Origin: an uncultured Aquimarina sp.
Lineage (GTDB): Bacteria; Bacteroidota; Bacteroidia; Flavobacteriales; Flavobacteriaceae
Direction of reading: 5' to 3'
Assembly: GCF_947492965.1 (NCBI RefSeq)
Contig: NZ_CANLOZ010000001.1
Span: 434,001 to 498,000, forward strand
DNA: 64,000 bases
The position numbers and the translations under genes are program-made. Numbering within the stretch: position 1 is the first letter of the stretch; the number at the start of each line of letters is the position of its first letter. Positions 36,128 through 45,077 of the stretch are shown piece by piece. The notes under the pieces are model-generated. The model was not told the DNA's origin. It ran no database searches and saw only the letters and a list, made by a program, of their open reading frames with translations.

Positions 36128-36727
36128 CCAGAAATTCAATAAAGTAAGTTGGGGTATTACTCCAATCAGAAATCCTAATGTCAATTCTAAATTTGTATGC
36201 GCTTTTTCGTGTAATCTGGAAGTAGCTACAAGACCATTGGCAAATATCATTGCTGCAATTAATAATATAAGATTGATCTCAAAGTGAATGCTTAAGGCAA
36301 TGGTAAACATGGTAACTGCACCCGATCCAAGCATATGTAAACTTGCTTTAATATCAAAAAAGACAATAAATATGGCGCTTAGTGAGGATAATAAGACTCC
36401 AAGAAAGAAAAAATATAATTCTGGATAATTATATACATCTATAATCATTTTAATTACTAGAAGTAATATTAATGATTGCAGAAGAAGAGGGATTTTTCTT
36501 TGTTTTGCATCTTCTAAATGGATAGAAGAAACAATACCCATAGTTTTTAGAAAAAAGTAAAGGACAATAGGAATCAAGATAGTAACGACTACTAATCCAA
36601 AAATTTTGGCTTGTACTATGTTTTCAGGAATAAATCTTGGAGCAGTAACAAAATAAATTACCGCGCCAGCAATTGGCATCAGTAACGGGTGAAAAATGTA
36701 TGAAATGCTTTTTAGTAAAAAATTCAT
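36122..36727 (-). CDS. PAP2-like integral membrane protein
   Basis: A 201-aa protein with six membrane helices. KASLHMLGSGA and the late SRLHEKAHTNLELTLGFLIG resemble the second and third motifs of PAP2-type lipid phosphatases. The first motif (KxxxxxxRP) is absent or degenerate, so activity is doubtful. It starts exactly where rpoN ends. Confidence 0.65.
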   Translation of the reverse strand: MNFLLKSISYIFHPLLMPIAGAVIYFVTAPRFIPENIVQAKIFGLVVVTILIPIVLYFFLKTMGIVSSIHLEDAKQRKIPLLLQSLILLLVIKMIIDVYNYPELYFFFLGVLLSSLSAIFIVFFDIKASLHMLGSGAVTMFTIALSIHFEINLILLIAAMIFANGLVATSRLHEKAHTNLELTLGFLIGVIPQLTLLNFWL

Positions 36728-38187
36728 TAAATCTTCTTTCGCAGCCTGGCTACAGGAATATCTAATTGTTCCCTATATTTAGCTACCGTTCTTCTGGCTA
36801 TAGGATATCCTTTTTCTTTAAGGATTTTAGCTAACTTTTCATCTGTAAGAGGTTTTTTCTTATCCTCTTCTCCTATGGTTATTTCCAGTATTTTTTTAAT
36901 CTCTCTTGTGGATACTTCCTCACCTTGATCATTGGTCATAGATTCAGAAAAGAATTCTTTGATCAGTTTAGTTCCGTAAGGAGTGTCTACATATTTGCTG
37001 TTAGCCACTCTGGACACAGTACTTACATCCATATCAATCTCATCAGCAATATCTTTTAGGATCATCGGTTTTAGACTACGCTCGTCTCCACTTAAAAAAT
37101 AACTTTCCTGATAGTGCATTATTGCACTCATCGTTAAAAAAAGTGTTTGTTGTCTTTGTTTAACAGCTTCTATAAACCATTTGGCAGCATCTAATTTTTG
37201 TTTTATAAATAATACTGCATCTTTTTGAGATTTAGATTTTTGTTTACTGGCTTTATAGCCCTGAAGCATATTATTGTACTCTCTAGAAACGTGCAATTCT
37301 GGAGCGTTTCGGCCATTTAGGGTAAGTTCCAGTTCTCCATCAACAATTCTTATGGTAAAGTCAGGAACTACGTGTTCTATTAGCTTGTTGTTTCCTGCAT
37401 AAGCTCCGCCTGGTTTTGGGTTTAATCCTTCGATCTCTTCAATTGCTTCTTTCAACAGATCTTCTGTAATATCAAACTTAGCAAGTAGTTTTTCATAATG
37501 TTTCTTGCTAAAGTGATCAAAAGACTTTTCTAAAATCTGTGTGGCTAATTTTATAGGAAGCGTAGTTTCTTTTCTGTTTAATTGGATTAATAAACATTCT
37601 TGAAGATTTCTAGCTCCAACACCTGCTGGATCCAGTTGGTGAACTGTTTTGAGGATGCTTTCAATTTTTTCTTCTGTGGTATATACATTTTGCGTAAATG
37701 CAAGATCATCCAGTATGTCTGTTAGAGATCTTCGTATATAACCACTTTCATCAATACTACCCACAAGAAATTCTGCAATCTCTCTTTCTTCTGGCTCGAA
37801 TCGATAAGTGTTTAATTGATTTACAAGATGTTGATGAAAAGAAGTTCCCGAAGCATACGGAACATTTTTTTCTTCATCATCAGAGCTGTAATTATTAGAA
37901 CTTAAGCGATAACTAGGTATTTCATCATCACTAAGATATTCATCTACATTGATTTCGGTTTCTATTTTTTCAGTACCATAATCATCATCTACACTGCCTT
38001 CATTACTATAAGCATCTTCGTACTCATCCAATTTTTCTTTTCCACTATCTAGTGCAGGATTCTCTTCCATTTCTTGCTTTAGACGTTGTTCAAAAGCTTG
38101 GGTAGGAAGTTGTATTAACTTCATTAATTGAATCTGCTGTGGAGAAAGTTTTTGAGAGAGTTTAAAATTTAGTTGTTGCTTAAGCAT
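36727..38187 (-). CDS. rpoN: RNA polymerase sigma-54 factor
   Basis: A 486-aa sigma-54. The glutamine-rich region I is at the N-terminus (LSPQQIQLMKLIQLPTQAFE). An acidic region II lies at about 45-105, and the core-binding domain follows. The HTH (about 380-400, MDVSTVSRVANSKYV) is followed by the RpoN box ARRTVAKYREQLDIPVA near the C-terminus. Activators of the AAA/NtrC type are not in this window. Confidence 0.96.
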   Translation of the reverse strand: MLKQQLNFKLSQKLSPQQIQLMKLIQLPTQAFEQRLKQEMEENPALDSGKEKLDEYEDAYSNEGSVDDDYGTEKIETEINVDEYLSDDEIPSYRLSSNNYSSDDEEKNVPYASGTSFHQHLVNQLNTYRFEPEEREIAEFLVGSIDESGYIRRSLTDILDDLAFTQNVYTTEEKIESILKTVHQLDPAGVGARNLQECLLIQLNRKETTLPIKLATQILEKSFDHFSKKHYEKLLAKFDITEDLLKEAIEEIEGLNPKPGGAYAGNNKLIEHVVPDFTIRIVDGELELTLNGRNAPELHVSREYNNMLQGYKASKQKSKSQKDAVLFIKQKLDAAKWFIEAVKQRQQTLFLTMSAIMHYQESYFLSGDERSLKPMILKDIADEIDMDVSTVSRVANSKYVDTPYGTKLIKEFFSESMTNDQGEEVSTREIKKILEITIGEEDKKKPLTDEKLAKILKEKGYPIARRTVAKYREQLDIPVARLRKKI

Positions 38188-38475
38188 AAAAATATCAATG
38201 TTCTTATACTCACAAAAATAAACAAAATACAGCGTATTTTTGTAGGTATTCGATGGTTAGTTTAGTGAAACTTTTTTTAAAATTTGTTGAAAACAAAGAA
38301 TTAAAAAAATATAGTTGAACCAATCCCATATGTAGTATGGGGTCTCATTCAAATAGTTTTAAAAGCATAAATTTTAAAACTATTTTATGCAACTAATCAA
38401 TAAACGCGCCAAAATAGATTTATTACACATTGATAGACGCTTTTTTTAGTTAAAAAAAAGCCAAATAAATACTGA
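38188..38475. other. intergenic region with several hairpins
   Basis: No gene is seen. Inverted repeats are ACAAAATAC / GTATTTTTGT at 38222-38243 next to the rpoN start, CCCATA / TATGGG at 38325-38341, a perfect 13-bp AATAGTTTTAAAA / TTTTAAAACTATT at 38352-38384, and GCTTTTTTT / AAAAAAAGC at 38441-38462. The last can terminate the response-regulator transcript on the minus strand. On the minus strand TATTTTTG at 38213-38220 matches the -7 consensus for rpoN. Confidence 0.5.
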
Positions 38476-39114
38476 TCAAGGAATGAAAATTTTATTCTTA
38501 ATCGCATAAATTACCAACCCTGTTCGGTTTTTAAGATGTAGTTTTTCGAATATAGAATCTCTATATCCTTCGATTGTTTTAGGGCTCAAGCACATATCGC
38601 TCGCAATTTCTTTATACGTTTTTTCGGTGCAGGCATGTTTAATAAATTCCATCTCGCGATCCTTAAGTACTACTTTGTTTTCTTTCTTAGGATTTAGAGA
38701 GCCTAATAATAAATTGGTCACATCTTTGGTATGGTAAAACCCGGTTTCCTGTACTTCTATTAATGCATTTTCTAAGATGCTTTTCTCTGTGTCTTTTAGT
38801 AAATACCCTTTGGCACCTGCTCTTAGCATTTTAAGAATGGTTTTTTCATCTTCTTCTACCGAAAGAGCTAATACATTTACTTGCGGATATTCTTCTTTAA
38901 GAGCAATAGTAGTTTCGATACCATTCATAATGGGCATATTAATATCCATTAATACAATATCCGGTATGTTTTTAGGATCTTTAAATCGCGTAAGTAATTC
39001 TCTTCCGTTTTTACACAGGTATAATATTTTAAACTTAGAAAACCCATTCACCAATCCTGCCAGTGCCTGCGATAATAGGATATGATCTTCTACAATAACT
39101 ACTGAGTATTTCAT
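38476..39114 (-). CDS. NarL/LuxR-type response regulator
   Basis: A 212-aa protein. The receiver domain is at 1-125, with the phospho-acceptor Asp in DIVLMDINMP and the Lys in GYLLKDTE. A LuxR-type HTH is at about 145-205 (YKEIASDMCLSPKTIEGY). Its partner is the histidine kinase 208 bp upstream. Confidence 0.94.
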   Translation of the reverse strand: MKYSVVIVEDHILLSQALAGLVNGFSKFKILYLCKNGRELLTRFKDPKNIPDIVLMDINMPIMNGIETTIALKEEYPQVNVLALSVEEDEKTILKMLRAGAKGYLLKDTEKSILENALIEVQETGFYHTKDVTNLLLGSLNPKKENKVVLKDREMEFIKHACTEKTYKEIASDMCLSPKTIEGYRDSIFEKLHLKNRTGLVIYAIKNKIFIP

Positions 39115-39177
39115 TTTTTTGATGTTTTGTGTATAGTGCTTTTATGCGCTTGTTTATTTTGATCTTATAAGGATAAA

Positions 39178-39320
39178 TTACATCCCTCTAAATCTCCCTT
39201 CGAAGGGAGACTTTAAGCCATTCCTTTGAAGGAAGGGTTTGGGATGGATGTTTTTATAGTTCATATGCCGTTGAAAACACTTCGACATCCTTCTGCCTTT
39301 GGAGGAAGCACAATGTGACA
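39178..39320. repeat. REP/MITE-like intergenic repeats between kinase and regulator genes
   Basis: A palindrome TCTCCCTTCGAAGGGAGA (39197-39214) sits inside imperfect inverted ends: ACATCCCTCTAAATCTCCC on the left and GAAGGGTTTGGGATGGATG on the right. A second segment at 39288-39320 begins CACTTCGACATCC and ends CAATGTGACA, with inverted flanks resembling common flavobacterial intergenic repeats (recalled, not searched). Confidence 0.6.
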
Positions 39321-39322
39321 AA

Positions 39323-40120
39323 CTAATATAAATCCTCTTCCTCTTCTTGTTCCAGTTTTTTATAATGATAGGTTAGTGTAATCGCTGTTCCTTTTCCTTT
39401 GGCGGCATCCAAACTTACTTCTGCATTGATCAATTTAGCTCTGTTTTGCATATTACATAAACCAATACCTACTTGCTTTTTATTTCTAATATCGTTCATG
39501 TCAAACCCAACTCCATCATCCTTAGCATGAATCACCAGCTTCTCATTGCTATATTTTACATTTACACTTAATGTAGAAGCCTTAGAATGTTTGATGGTAT
39601 TGCTAAAAAACTCTTGCAATATCCTAAAAATAATTACCTCTGCTTTGTCATCTAAGGTACGGACTTCTGTATTACTGCTTAGCGTAGCTTCTATAAACTG
39701 TAAACGATTAAAACGTTCTACTTCCAGCGCGATAGCTTCTGTAAGACTTAAACTCTTAATCGCATCAGGATTAATGAGTTTTGATAAAGCTCTAAGCTCC
39801 GTTAAACTCTTAGTAATGGTATCCGTAACCTCTGGTAACTTTTCTGGATCTTCTTTGGCAACATCTACCTGTATTTTGGCAAGCGTTAATAACTGACCAA
39901 TATTATCATGCAATTCCCAGCTGATATTGCGCAAGGTTTCTTCACGTATTTCTATTTGTGTTTCGGCAATAGCTCTTTCAAATTTCTTTTCAGCTTCTTT
40001 TTGTTGTAGCAGTAGGCTGTTTTTTCGTTTTTGAAATATCAAGAACAAAAAAATCATCAGTATAATTATACCTACAAGTATTAAACTTGCTATTAATATG
40101 GCTGTTTCTTGTCGCTCCAT
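39323..40120 (-). CDS. NarX/DegS-type sensor histidine kinase
   Basis: A 265-aa kinase with one N-terminal membrane helix (about 8-29), a coiled linker, a HisKA_3 dimerisation region with phospho-His in SWELHDNIGQLLTLAK (about residue 70), and an HATPase domain (NTIKHSKAS, AKDDGVGFDM, VGIGLCNMQNRA). There is no periplasmic sensor domain, so sensing must come from the membrane segment or a partner. Its start overlaps the upstream membrane-protein gene by 28 bp, which makes that protein a good partner candidate. Confidence 0.93.
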   Translation of the reverse strand: MERQETAILIASLILVGIIILMIFLFLIFQKRKNSLLLQQKEAEKKFERAIAETQIEIREETLRNISWELHDNIGQLLTLAKIQVDVAKEDPEKLPEVTDTITKSLTELRALSKLINPDAIKSLSLTEAIALEVERFNRLQFIEATLSSNTEVRTLDDKAEVIIFRILQEFFSNTIKHSKASTLSVNVKYSNEKLVIHAKDDGVGFDMNDIRNKKQVGIGLCNMQNRAKLINAEVSLDAAKGKGTAITLTYHYKKLEQEEEEDLY

Positions 40121-40752
40121 ATAAATCCTATAATAAAACAGATGTTCATCAAAATAGTTAGGATTACGTTAATCATAAATAATATTGATAATTCTGTAGC
40201 ACTAGAATAATAATTTCTCACAATTCGAAAAGGAATAATACCTACGTGGTACAAGAGAAGTCCTACGCTTATCCAAAAAAGTAGGTTCTTCTTTATGTTT
40301 AAAACTCTTTCAGAGTTTAATATTTCAATAAAATAGAATATTATTGATAAAATTATAAAAGACGATGCCAATATGTATGGAAAGCTCTGGAATTCTATAA
40401 AATAGTTTTCTCTAAAACCATTAAAAACAAAAGATATCAAATAACAAATTATAAAAATTGAAATATATTTTTTGTATTTAAGCTTAATTACGTATTTCCT
40501 GTAAAGTAGGAATAAATAAATAAAATATATTACGTTATATATGTTGTACAAAAGAGCGTTATAATTAGTTATTTTTTCTCTTATATAGCTTCCTATTACT
40601 TCATTAATCGCAATATACAAGAGAAGAAATAATATGTACTTCAATCTGGTGGTTTTGTATTTTTGATAAAAAACAACCGCAATTAAGGCAGTTACTATTT
40701 CTAATATTATTCCGGAATCTCTTAGAGTCTTGTATATATCAACATAATTCAT
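40093..40752 (-). CDS. seven-helix membrane protein upstream of histidine kinase
   Basis: A 219-aa protein made almost entirely of hydrophobic helices (about seven) joined by short loops. Architecturally it resembles 7TM sensor modules. There is no catalytic motif. It overlaps the kinase gene and follows the lipoprotein gene by 17 bp. It is inferred to be the sensory membrane partner of the short kinase. Confidence 0.7.
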   Translation of the reverse strand: MNYVDIYKTLRDSGIILEIVTALIAVVFYQKYKTTRLKYILFLLLYIAINEVIGSYIREKITNYNALLYNIYNVIYFIYLFLLYRKYVIKLKYKKYISIFIICYLISFVFNGFRENYFIEFQSFPYILASSFIILSIIFYFIEILNSERVLNIKKNLLFWISVGLLLYHVGIIPFRIVRNYYSSATELSILFMINVILTILMNICFIIGFIWSDKKQPY

Positions 40753-40769
40753 TCTATTTTTAACTCCTT

Positions 40770-41498
40770 TTAATGAGCTGGATTTGGAGGTGAGGCTCCT
40801 AATTCATTTGCGATTAAACTATTTTCTTCTTCAAAGGCACTTAAATTAAGATTAAAAAATCCTGCTTTTTGGATATTTCCATTCTTGTCGATTCTACTAT
40901 CCAGGCCTATTTTATCTCTTAATAACTCGACTTTAAAGTTATTGTCTAAAGTATATCCCAGATGTTCTATATTACCGGCAGCATCTTTTACTTCTTGTGT
41001 TGGTGCTATAAAAAAGGTCTGTCTTTTTGCGTATCTTTTATCTTCTTTGTCTCTTAAATAGTTATCTGGATATAAGGCAAAATAAAATCTAAATCCAGAT
41101 GGCTTTACTTTTGCTCTACGTGATTGTACTCTTACATAGCGGATATACTTCTGTAATTCATCGATATCATAAAACAAAGATCGAGTAGCTTTAAATTCAT
41201 TTCCTTCTCCATCTTGTCCTACTACTTCGTTGATTAATTCTTCTCGCTGATCATATAAGTGGAAGATCTCTTTAGCAAAACCGGATTGGATGATATTTTC
41301 GGGTTTTCGTTTGTCATCGATACTGCCCAATTGAGATTTCAATGCTGCAATTTCTTTTTCATAGGTTTCGATCTTTTTTTTATAAGTTTCTAATTCAGCG
41401 CAATTTGTGGCTTCATTGGATTTATTGCATGATCCTAATAAAAGGCAGGCACATGCAATCATTAGATACTGTTTGATAAGGTTAGTTTGTAGTTTCAT
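40770..41498 (-). CDS. lipoprotein with coiled coil, first gene of the kinase operon
   Basis: A 242-aa protein. The lipobox LLGSC follows a hydrophobic segment. A coiled coil (ETYKKKIETYEKEIAALKSQ) leads into a beta-rich domain of unknown family (FRFYFALYPDNYLRD). It could supply the signal to the two-component system, based only on operon order. Confidence 0.68.
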   Translation of the reverse strand: MKLQTNLIKQYLMIACACLLLGSCNKSNEATNCAELETYKKKIETYEKEIAALKSQLGSIDDKRKPENIIQSGFAKEIFHLYDQREELINEVVGQDGEGNEFKATRSLFYDIDELQKYIRYVRVQSRRAKVKPSGFRFYFALYPDNYLRDKEDKRYAKRQTFFIAPTQEVKDAAGNIEHLGYTLDNNFKVELLRDKIGLDSRIDKNGNIQKAGFFNLNLSAFEEENSLIANELGASPPNPAH

Positions 41499-42166
41499 TT
41501 TTTGATAGGTTTAATAAGTATTTGTGTGATCTTGGCAACGGCCAAAATGTTAGTTAGTTAAAAAACTTAAGTTTTTGTTAAGTTTTCAGTTCTAAAAATA
41601 CCATTTTAAATAGTTTTAAAAAATTCAGAATACCCATAATAAGTGTTTTCATCACTGAAATTGTTGAATTACAGGCGTTTTGAAAAATTTGATGTTAGAT
41701 TGGGTTTTACGCAAAAGGGGTAAACACCCCTTTTAAAAAAAGTGGAATAACGGTTGATTTATTGTATCCTCTCCCAACCTCTCCTTCAAAGGGAGAGGAG
41801 TTAATAAAGTTCCTCTTTGAAAGCCTGTCCGCTGATTAGGGAGGAAGAGATTTAGGGCAATGTTTCTAAGTACGGTAATCTACCAAGCATCTGTATTAGA
41901 TTTCTATCCATTATCATCTTATTGTAAGAAAAACTGTACGAACTTGTAGTACGAGTTTATTAAATCATTAACGATTGTCTAGCTAAAAGAGGTGTTTTGT
42001 TTTCGTAATCGATAATATTTGGGGATTTTTCTACTAAATTTTTGCGAAAACAAGCACGAAAGTTTTTCGATAGAATTGTCAATCTTCTAGTAAATAACAG
42101 GGAAAATAGAGCGACTTGATAATGTCAAAAAAATGGATTTAAAAAAATGTTAATTTTTAATTTTAG
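41499..42166. other. long intergenic region with palindromes
   Basis: No supported gene. AAAAACTTAAGTTTTT (41561-41576) is a perfect 16-bp palindrome that may be part of the lipoprotein promoter. The repeat cluster 41713-41862 is listed separately. The remaining sequence to 42166 is AT-rich without recognisable features. Confidence 0.5.
41713..41862. repeat. REP/MITE-like repeat cluster related to the copy at 39.2 kb
   Basis: AAAAGGGGT / ACCCCTTTT (41713-41734) forms a 9-bp perfect hairpin. It is followed by CCTCTCC / GGGAGAGG (41778-41798) around TTCAAA. The right end GGAGGAAGAGATTTAGGG is the inverse of the CCCTCTAAATCTCCC end seen at 39.19 kb. The shared motifs suggest one dispersed family. 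Confidence 0.55.
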
Positions 42167-42283
42167 CGAAAACGTTTTTCGTTAAATAAATTGTTAAAAA
42201 TTAACTTTCAAATTGCCAAGCGGCCTTTTCTTTTTTTACTTCATAGTAGCTAGAACAGCTAAGAACTAAACTTTTCGAAAAGT
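42167..42283 (+). promoter_or_regulatory. operator region for the CBM21 lipoprotein genes
   Basis: CGAAAACGTTTTTCG (42167-42181) is a near-palindrome with the central CG typical of LacI-family operators. ACTTTTCGAAAAGT (42270-42283) is a second, perfect 14-bp palindrome 47 bp before the start codon. TAACTTTTG at 42283-42291 resembles a -7 element with one extra base. A LacI-type regulator controlled by a sugar would fit the starch-binding products (inference). Confidence 0.5.
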
Positions 42284-42330
42284 AACTTTTGCTAACTCAC
42301 AATGTTAAACAAAAACTAATAACCGCAATC

Positions 42331-43143
42331 ATGAGAAAAATTTATCTAGTACTTAGTGTAATCTTTGGTTTGTATTCCTGTGCATCAGATATAGAAACCT
42401 TAGACTCAGAAATGTCAATCGAACTATCTTCAAAAAACAGTTCGGAAAATGTGAAACTCATAAGCGCATGGACCGCAAATAGGAGTAGTCCTGTTCAGAT
42501 CAACTACCAACGTAAATTTAAGGTAAAGGTTAAAAATTTAGCTTACCAGAAAGAAGTAGCTATACACCATGAAACCAATAATGGTGGTTGGGTCGATATT
42601 CCATTAACGTATGATCAAAACATTGGTAATAACGAAGAAATTTGGGTAGGAGAGGTAACACCTGATAACGAAATCTATAGTACAGACTTTGTGGTAAAAT
42701 ATACTGTAGATGGTGAAACGCATTGGGATAATAATAGTGGCAAGAACTATAGCATGTTGGTCAATGTAGGAGGCTTTTTATCTACAGATGTAGATGTAGA
42801 GGTAAATGATAGCTTTACTAGATGGGCTGGAACTTCGTTTGCTATCAATGTAAACGCGAGACGAAATTATGGTGCTAATGCCATAGTAGAAGTAGTGTAT
42901 ACTACAGATGACTGGGCAACAAAAAATACTGTACAGATGTCTTATCAACGATATTTTAGAGTAGGATATGCACATTATATTATGAGTCCGAATCAGCACG
43001 ATGTTGATATTTATGATACCCTAATCAGAGTCCCAGATGAAGTAGATTCCATTGAGTTTGCAGTAGTGTATAAGGTCAATGGCGAAGAATACTGGGATAA
43101 TAACTACGGAAATAACTATACCCTAAGTAAAATCACGTATTAA
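42331..43143 (+). CDS. lipoprotein with two CBM21-like starch-binding modules (copy 1)
   Basis: About 270 aa, with lipobox GLYSC. Two repeats (about 40-140 and 150-270) each end in the CBM21 hallmark: HWDNNSGKNY and YWDNNYGNNY. Each also holds the W-D-x-I-P-L or W-x-T-K motif with the preceding basic strand. No catalytic domain is present. It is likely a surface or periplasmic glucan-binding lipoprotein. The frame is open to an ATG at 42289, but the ATG at 42331 gives the proper signal peptide. The paralog follows 27 bp downstream. Confidence 0.82.
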   Translation: MRKIYLVLSVIFGLYSCASDIETLDSEMSIELSSKNSSENVKLISAWTANRSSPVQINYQRKFKVKVKNLAYQKEVAIHHETNNGGWVDIPLTYDQNIGNNEEIWVGEVTPDNEIYSTDFVVKYTVDGETHWDNNSGKNYSMLVNVGGFLSTDVDVEVNDSFTRWAGTSFAINVNARRNYGANAIVEVVYTTDDWATKNTVQMSYQRYFRVGYAHYIMSPNQHDVDIYDTLIRVPDEVDSIEFAVVYKVNGEEYWDNNYGNNYTLSKITY

Positions 43144-43170
43144 CCAATAATAACCAACAAATCATTTAAA

Positions 43171-44022
43171 ATGAAAAAGTACCTTTATCTATTAATCAGT
43201 CTTGTAGTACTCTCTTGTAGTCAAGATGATTTTATGGAAAACTCAGAAGCTTCAATAAATTCATCAGAAGTTTCAGCAAAAAATTTAGATCCTGTACAAT
43301 TAGTAAAAGCTTGGACGGTTTACAGTTCTTACAGAGGATTTCAGTCGTATACAAGAAACTTTACGGTGGAAGTTGAAAATCTAGCGTATGCAAAGAATGT
43401 TAGCATTTACCACCAGAGAGTTGATGGTAGCTGGGATGAGATTCCATTAGCTTATGATCAAAGTATTGAAGATGGACAAAAAGAATTATGGACTGCAACC
43501 TATACACATGGTGGATTTGCAATTGATAGAATATACGCAGATGAGTTTGTAGTTCGATATGAAGTAAATGGAACAGTATATTGGGACAATAATAATGGTG
43601 CTAATTATGCTATGTCTAGAATGGAAGGCTGGTTCTTCGCAGATCCGGAACTTAATGTCAATGTAGATACTAATTATACTAGCTTATCATATTTTCCAAA
43701 TGGTAATACGAACTCCTTCAATATTACAGTAGATGTTCGGAACTTAGCTCCAGATAAGGAAGTGGGCGTAGTGTATACATCAGATAATTGGCAAACACAA
43801 GAGTATTTACCCCTAACATATCGCCAGTTTTGGTCTAATGGTCCTTTGTTTACAGTGCAAAGTCCGAATAATTTTGGTATAGAAAGATGGCAAGGATATG
43901 CTGCATTAGATCCTTCAATTAATGAAGTTGAGTACGCTGTTGTCTATAAAGTAAATGGGAATGAATACTGGGATAATAACTATGGTAATAATTATAAAGT
44001 AGCCATAAATGATTACAATTAA
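43171..44022 (+). CDS. lipoprotein with two CBM21-like starch-binding modules (copy 2)
   Basis: A 283-aa paralog of the preceding gene, with lipobox VVLSC. Module ends are YWDNNNGANYAMS and YWDNNYGNNYKV. Aromatic-rich strands (AWTVYSSYRGFQSYTRNF, WQTQEYLPLTYRQFW) would line the sugar site. Tandem duplication with divergence suggests different glucan preferences. An intrinsic terminator follows. Confidence 0.82.
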   Translation: MKKYLYLLISLVVLSCSQDDFMENSEASINSSEVSAKNLDPVQLVKAWTVYSSYRGFQSYTRNFTVEVENLAYAKNVSIYHQRVDGSWDEIPLAYDQSIEDGQKELWTATYTHGGFAIDRIYADEFVVRYEVNGTVYWDNNNGANYAMSRMEGWFFADPELNVNVDTNYTSLSYFPNGNTNSFNITVDVRNLAPDKEVGVVYTSDNWQTQEYLPLTYRQFWSNGPLFTVQSPNNFGIERWQGYAALDPSINEVEYAVVYKVNGNEYWDNNYGNNYKVAINDYN

Positions 44023-44046
44023 ATAAGCATATTTATTGTAAGTGTG

Positions 44047-44090
44047 AAAGTCCACCTGGCATGTGTGTTAGCTGGGTGGGCTTTGTTTTT
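44047..44090 (+). terminator. intrinsic terminator
   Basis: AAAGTCCACCTGGC / GCTGGGTGGGCTTT pairs with G-U wobbles around a 10-nt loop and is followed by GTTTTT. It closes the CBM21 pair and overlaps the stop of the convergent GNAT gene. Confidence 0.8.
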
Positions 44091-44553
44091 ATAGTACAAG
44101 CTCCATTTTGATGTTACTTCGTAAATATGGTGAATCTTTCTCAAGTTCAATTTCTGTAAAACCATATTTTTTATAGATGTAGATGGCGTTTTCAAGCTTT
44201 GTATTGGAGTAAAGTATAAGTTTGGTCCAGTGCTGTTTTTTGGCAAAGTCAATGCAAAAAGTTAAGAGTTGCTGTCCTATTTTTTGTCCTTGAAACTCTG
44301 GAGAAACTGCCATTTTTCCTAACTCATAGATACCTTCCTGACTTTTGATTAATGAAAAGGTTCCCGCAATTTCAGAGCCAACTTTAGCAAAGAATATATG
44401 GCCTCCATTATTGATAATAGTTTCTTCGCATTTTTCTAAAAGTTCCACATCGTGAGGTTCTACAACAAAGTATTTTTCTAACCAAGCGACATTAAGATCA
44501 GCGAAATCTTTGGCATACTTCGGGTCAAATGGGATAATTGTAACTTCTTTCAT
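44089..44553 (-). CDS. GNAT family N-acetyltransferase
   Basis: A 154-aa acetyl-CoA-dependent transferase. The acetyl-CoA loop is at MAVSPEFQGQKIGQQLLTFC (Q-x-x-G-x-G/A type). The C-terminal strand is IYIYKKYGFTEIE. It lies 5 bp after a MarR gene, and the pair is probably co-transcribed and MarR-controlled. The substrate is unknown. Confidence 0.88.
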   Translation of the reverse strand: MKEVTIIPFDPKYAKDFADLNVAWLEKYFVVEPHDVELLEKCEETIINNGGHIFFAKVGSEIAGTFSLIKSQEGIYELGKMAVSPEFQGQKIGQQLLTFCIDFAKKQHWTKLILYSNTKLENAIYIYKKYGFTEIELEKDSPYLRSNIKMELVL

Positions 44554-44558
44554 GGCGT

Positions 44559-45047
44559 TTATGGTTGTTGTCTAATGTTTTCTAATATACGTTTGCTAAG
44601 AGATTTTTCTTTAAACTGATTCTCCATATAGGTTAAGTGGCGTGTTAAGCTAGTCGATGAACCTTCAGTAACCCATTTGACTTGCTTGTCTATAGTTTGC
44701 CAAACAGGAACTAGTTGATCATGTGTTTTTTTTCCTTTAGAGGATAATTGATATAGTTTTTTACGTTTATCCTTGGTGTCTGTTTTATATCGTATCAAAC
44801 CTTTTTTTGATAGTTTTTGTAAGCCTTGTGTAATCGCAGGTTGCGTGTAATGTAGTTGCTCCTGAATTTCTGAAGTGGTTACTATGTTTTGATCAGCAAT
44901 AATCTTGAATATAGGAAATAGGTAAGGATCGAATTGTATTTGAAGCGTATTATAAACAATTTGAGTTTCTTTCATCAAATAGTCACTAAGACGTTTAAAT
45001 CTTGACCCCAATCCTAATTCTCCAAACTCTTGTAAAGAATCTCTCAT
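44559..45047 (-). CDS. MarR family transcriptional regulator
   Basis: A 162-aa winged-helix protein. The recognition region is TTSEIQEQLHYTQPAITQGL, and the wing is KKGLIRYKTDTKDKRKKLYQ. It is dimeric by family. A palindrome lies 18 bp upstream of its start, consistent with autoregulation. Confidence 0.9.
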   Translation of the reverse strand: MRDSLQEFGELGLGSRFKRLSDYLMKETQIVYNTLQIQFDPYLFPIFKIIADQNIVTTSEIQEQLHYTQPAITQGLQKLSKKGLIRYKTDTKDKRKKLYQLSSKGKKTHDQLVPVWQTIDKQVKWVTEGSSTSLTRHLTYMENQFKEKSLSKRILENIRQQP

Positions 45048-45065
45048 TAATTAATAAGTAATTAT

Positions 45066-45077
45066 ATAAGTACTTAT
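45066..45077. promoter_or_regulatory. probable MarR operator
   Basis: ATAAGTACTTAT is a perfect 12-bp palindrome just before the marR start. A degenerate copy (ATAAGTAATTAT) lies directly next to it. Size and position fit MarR autoregulation. Confidence 0.55.
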
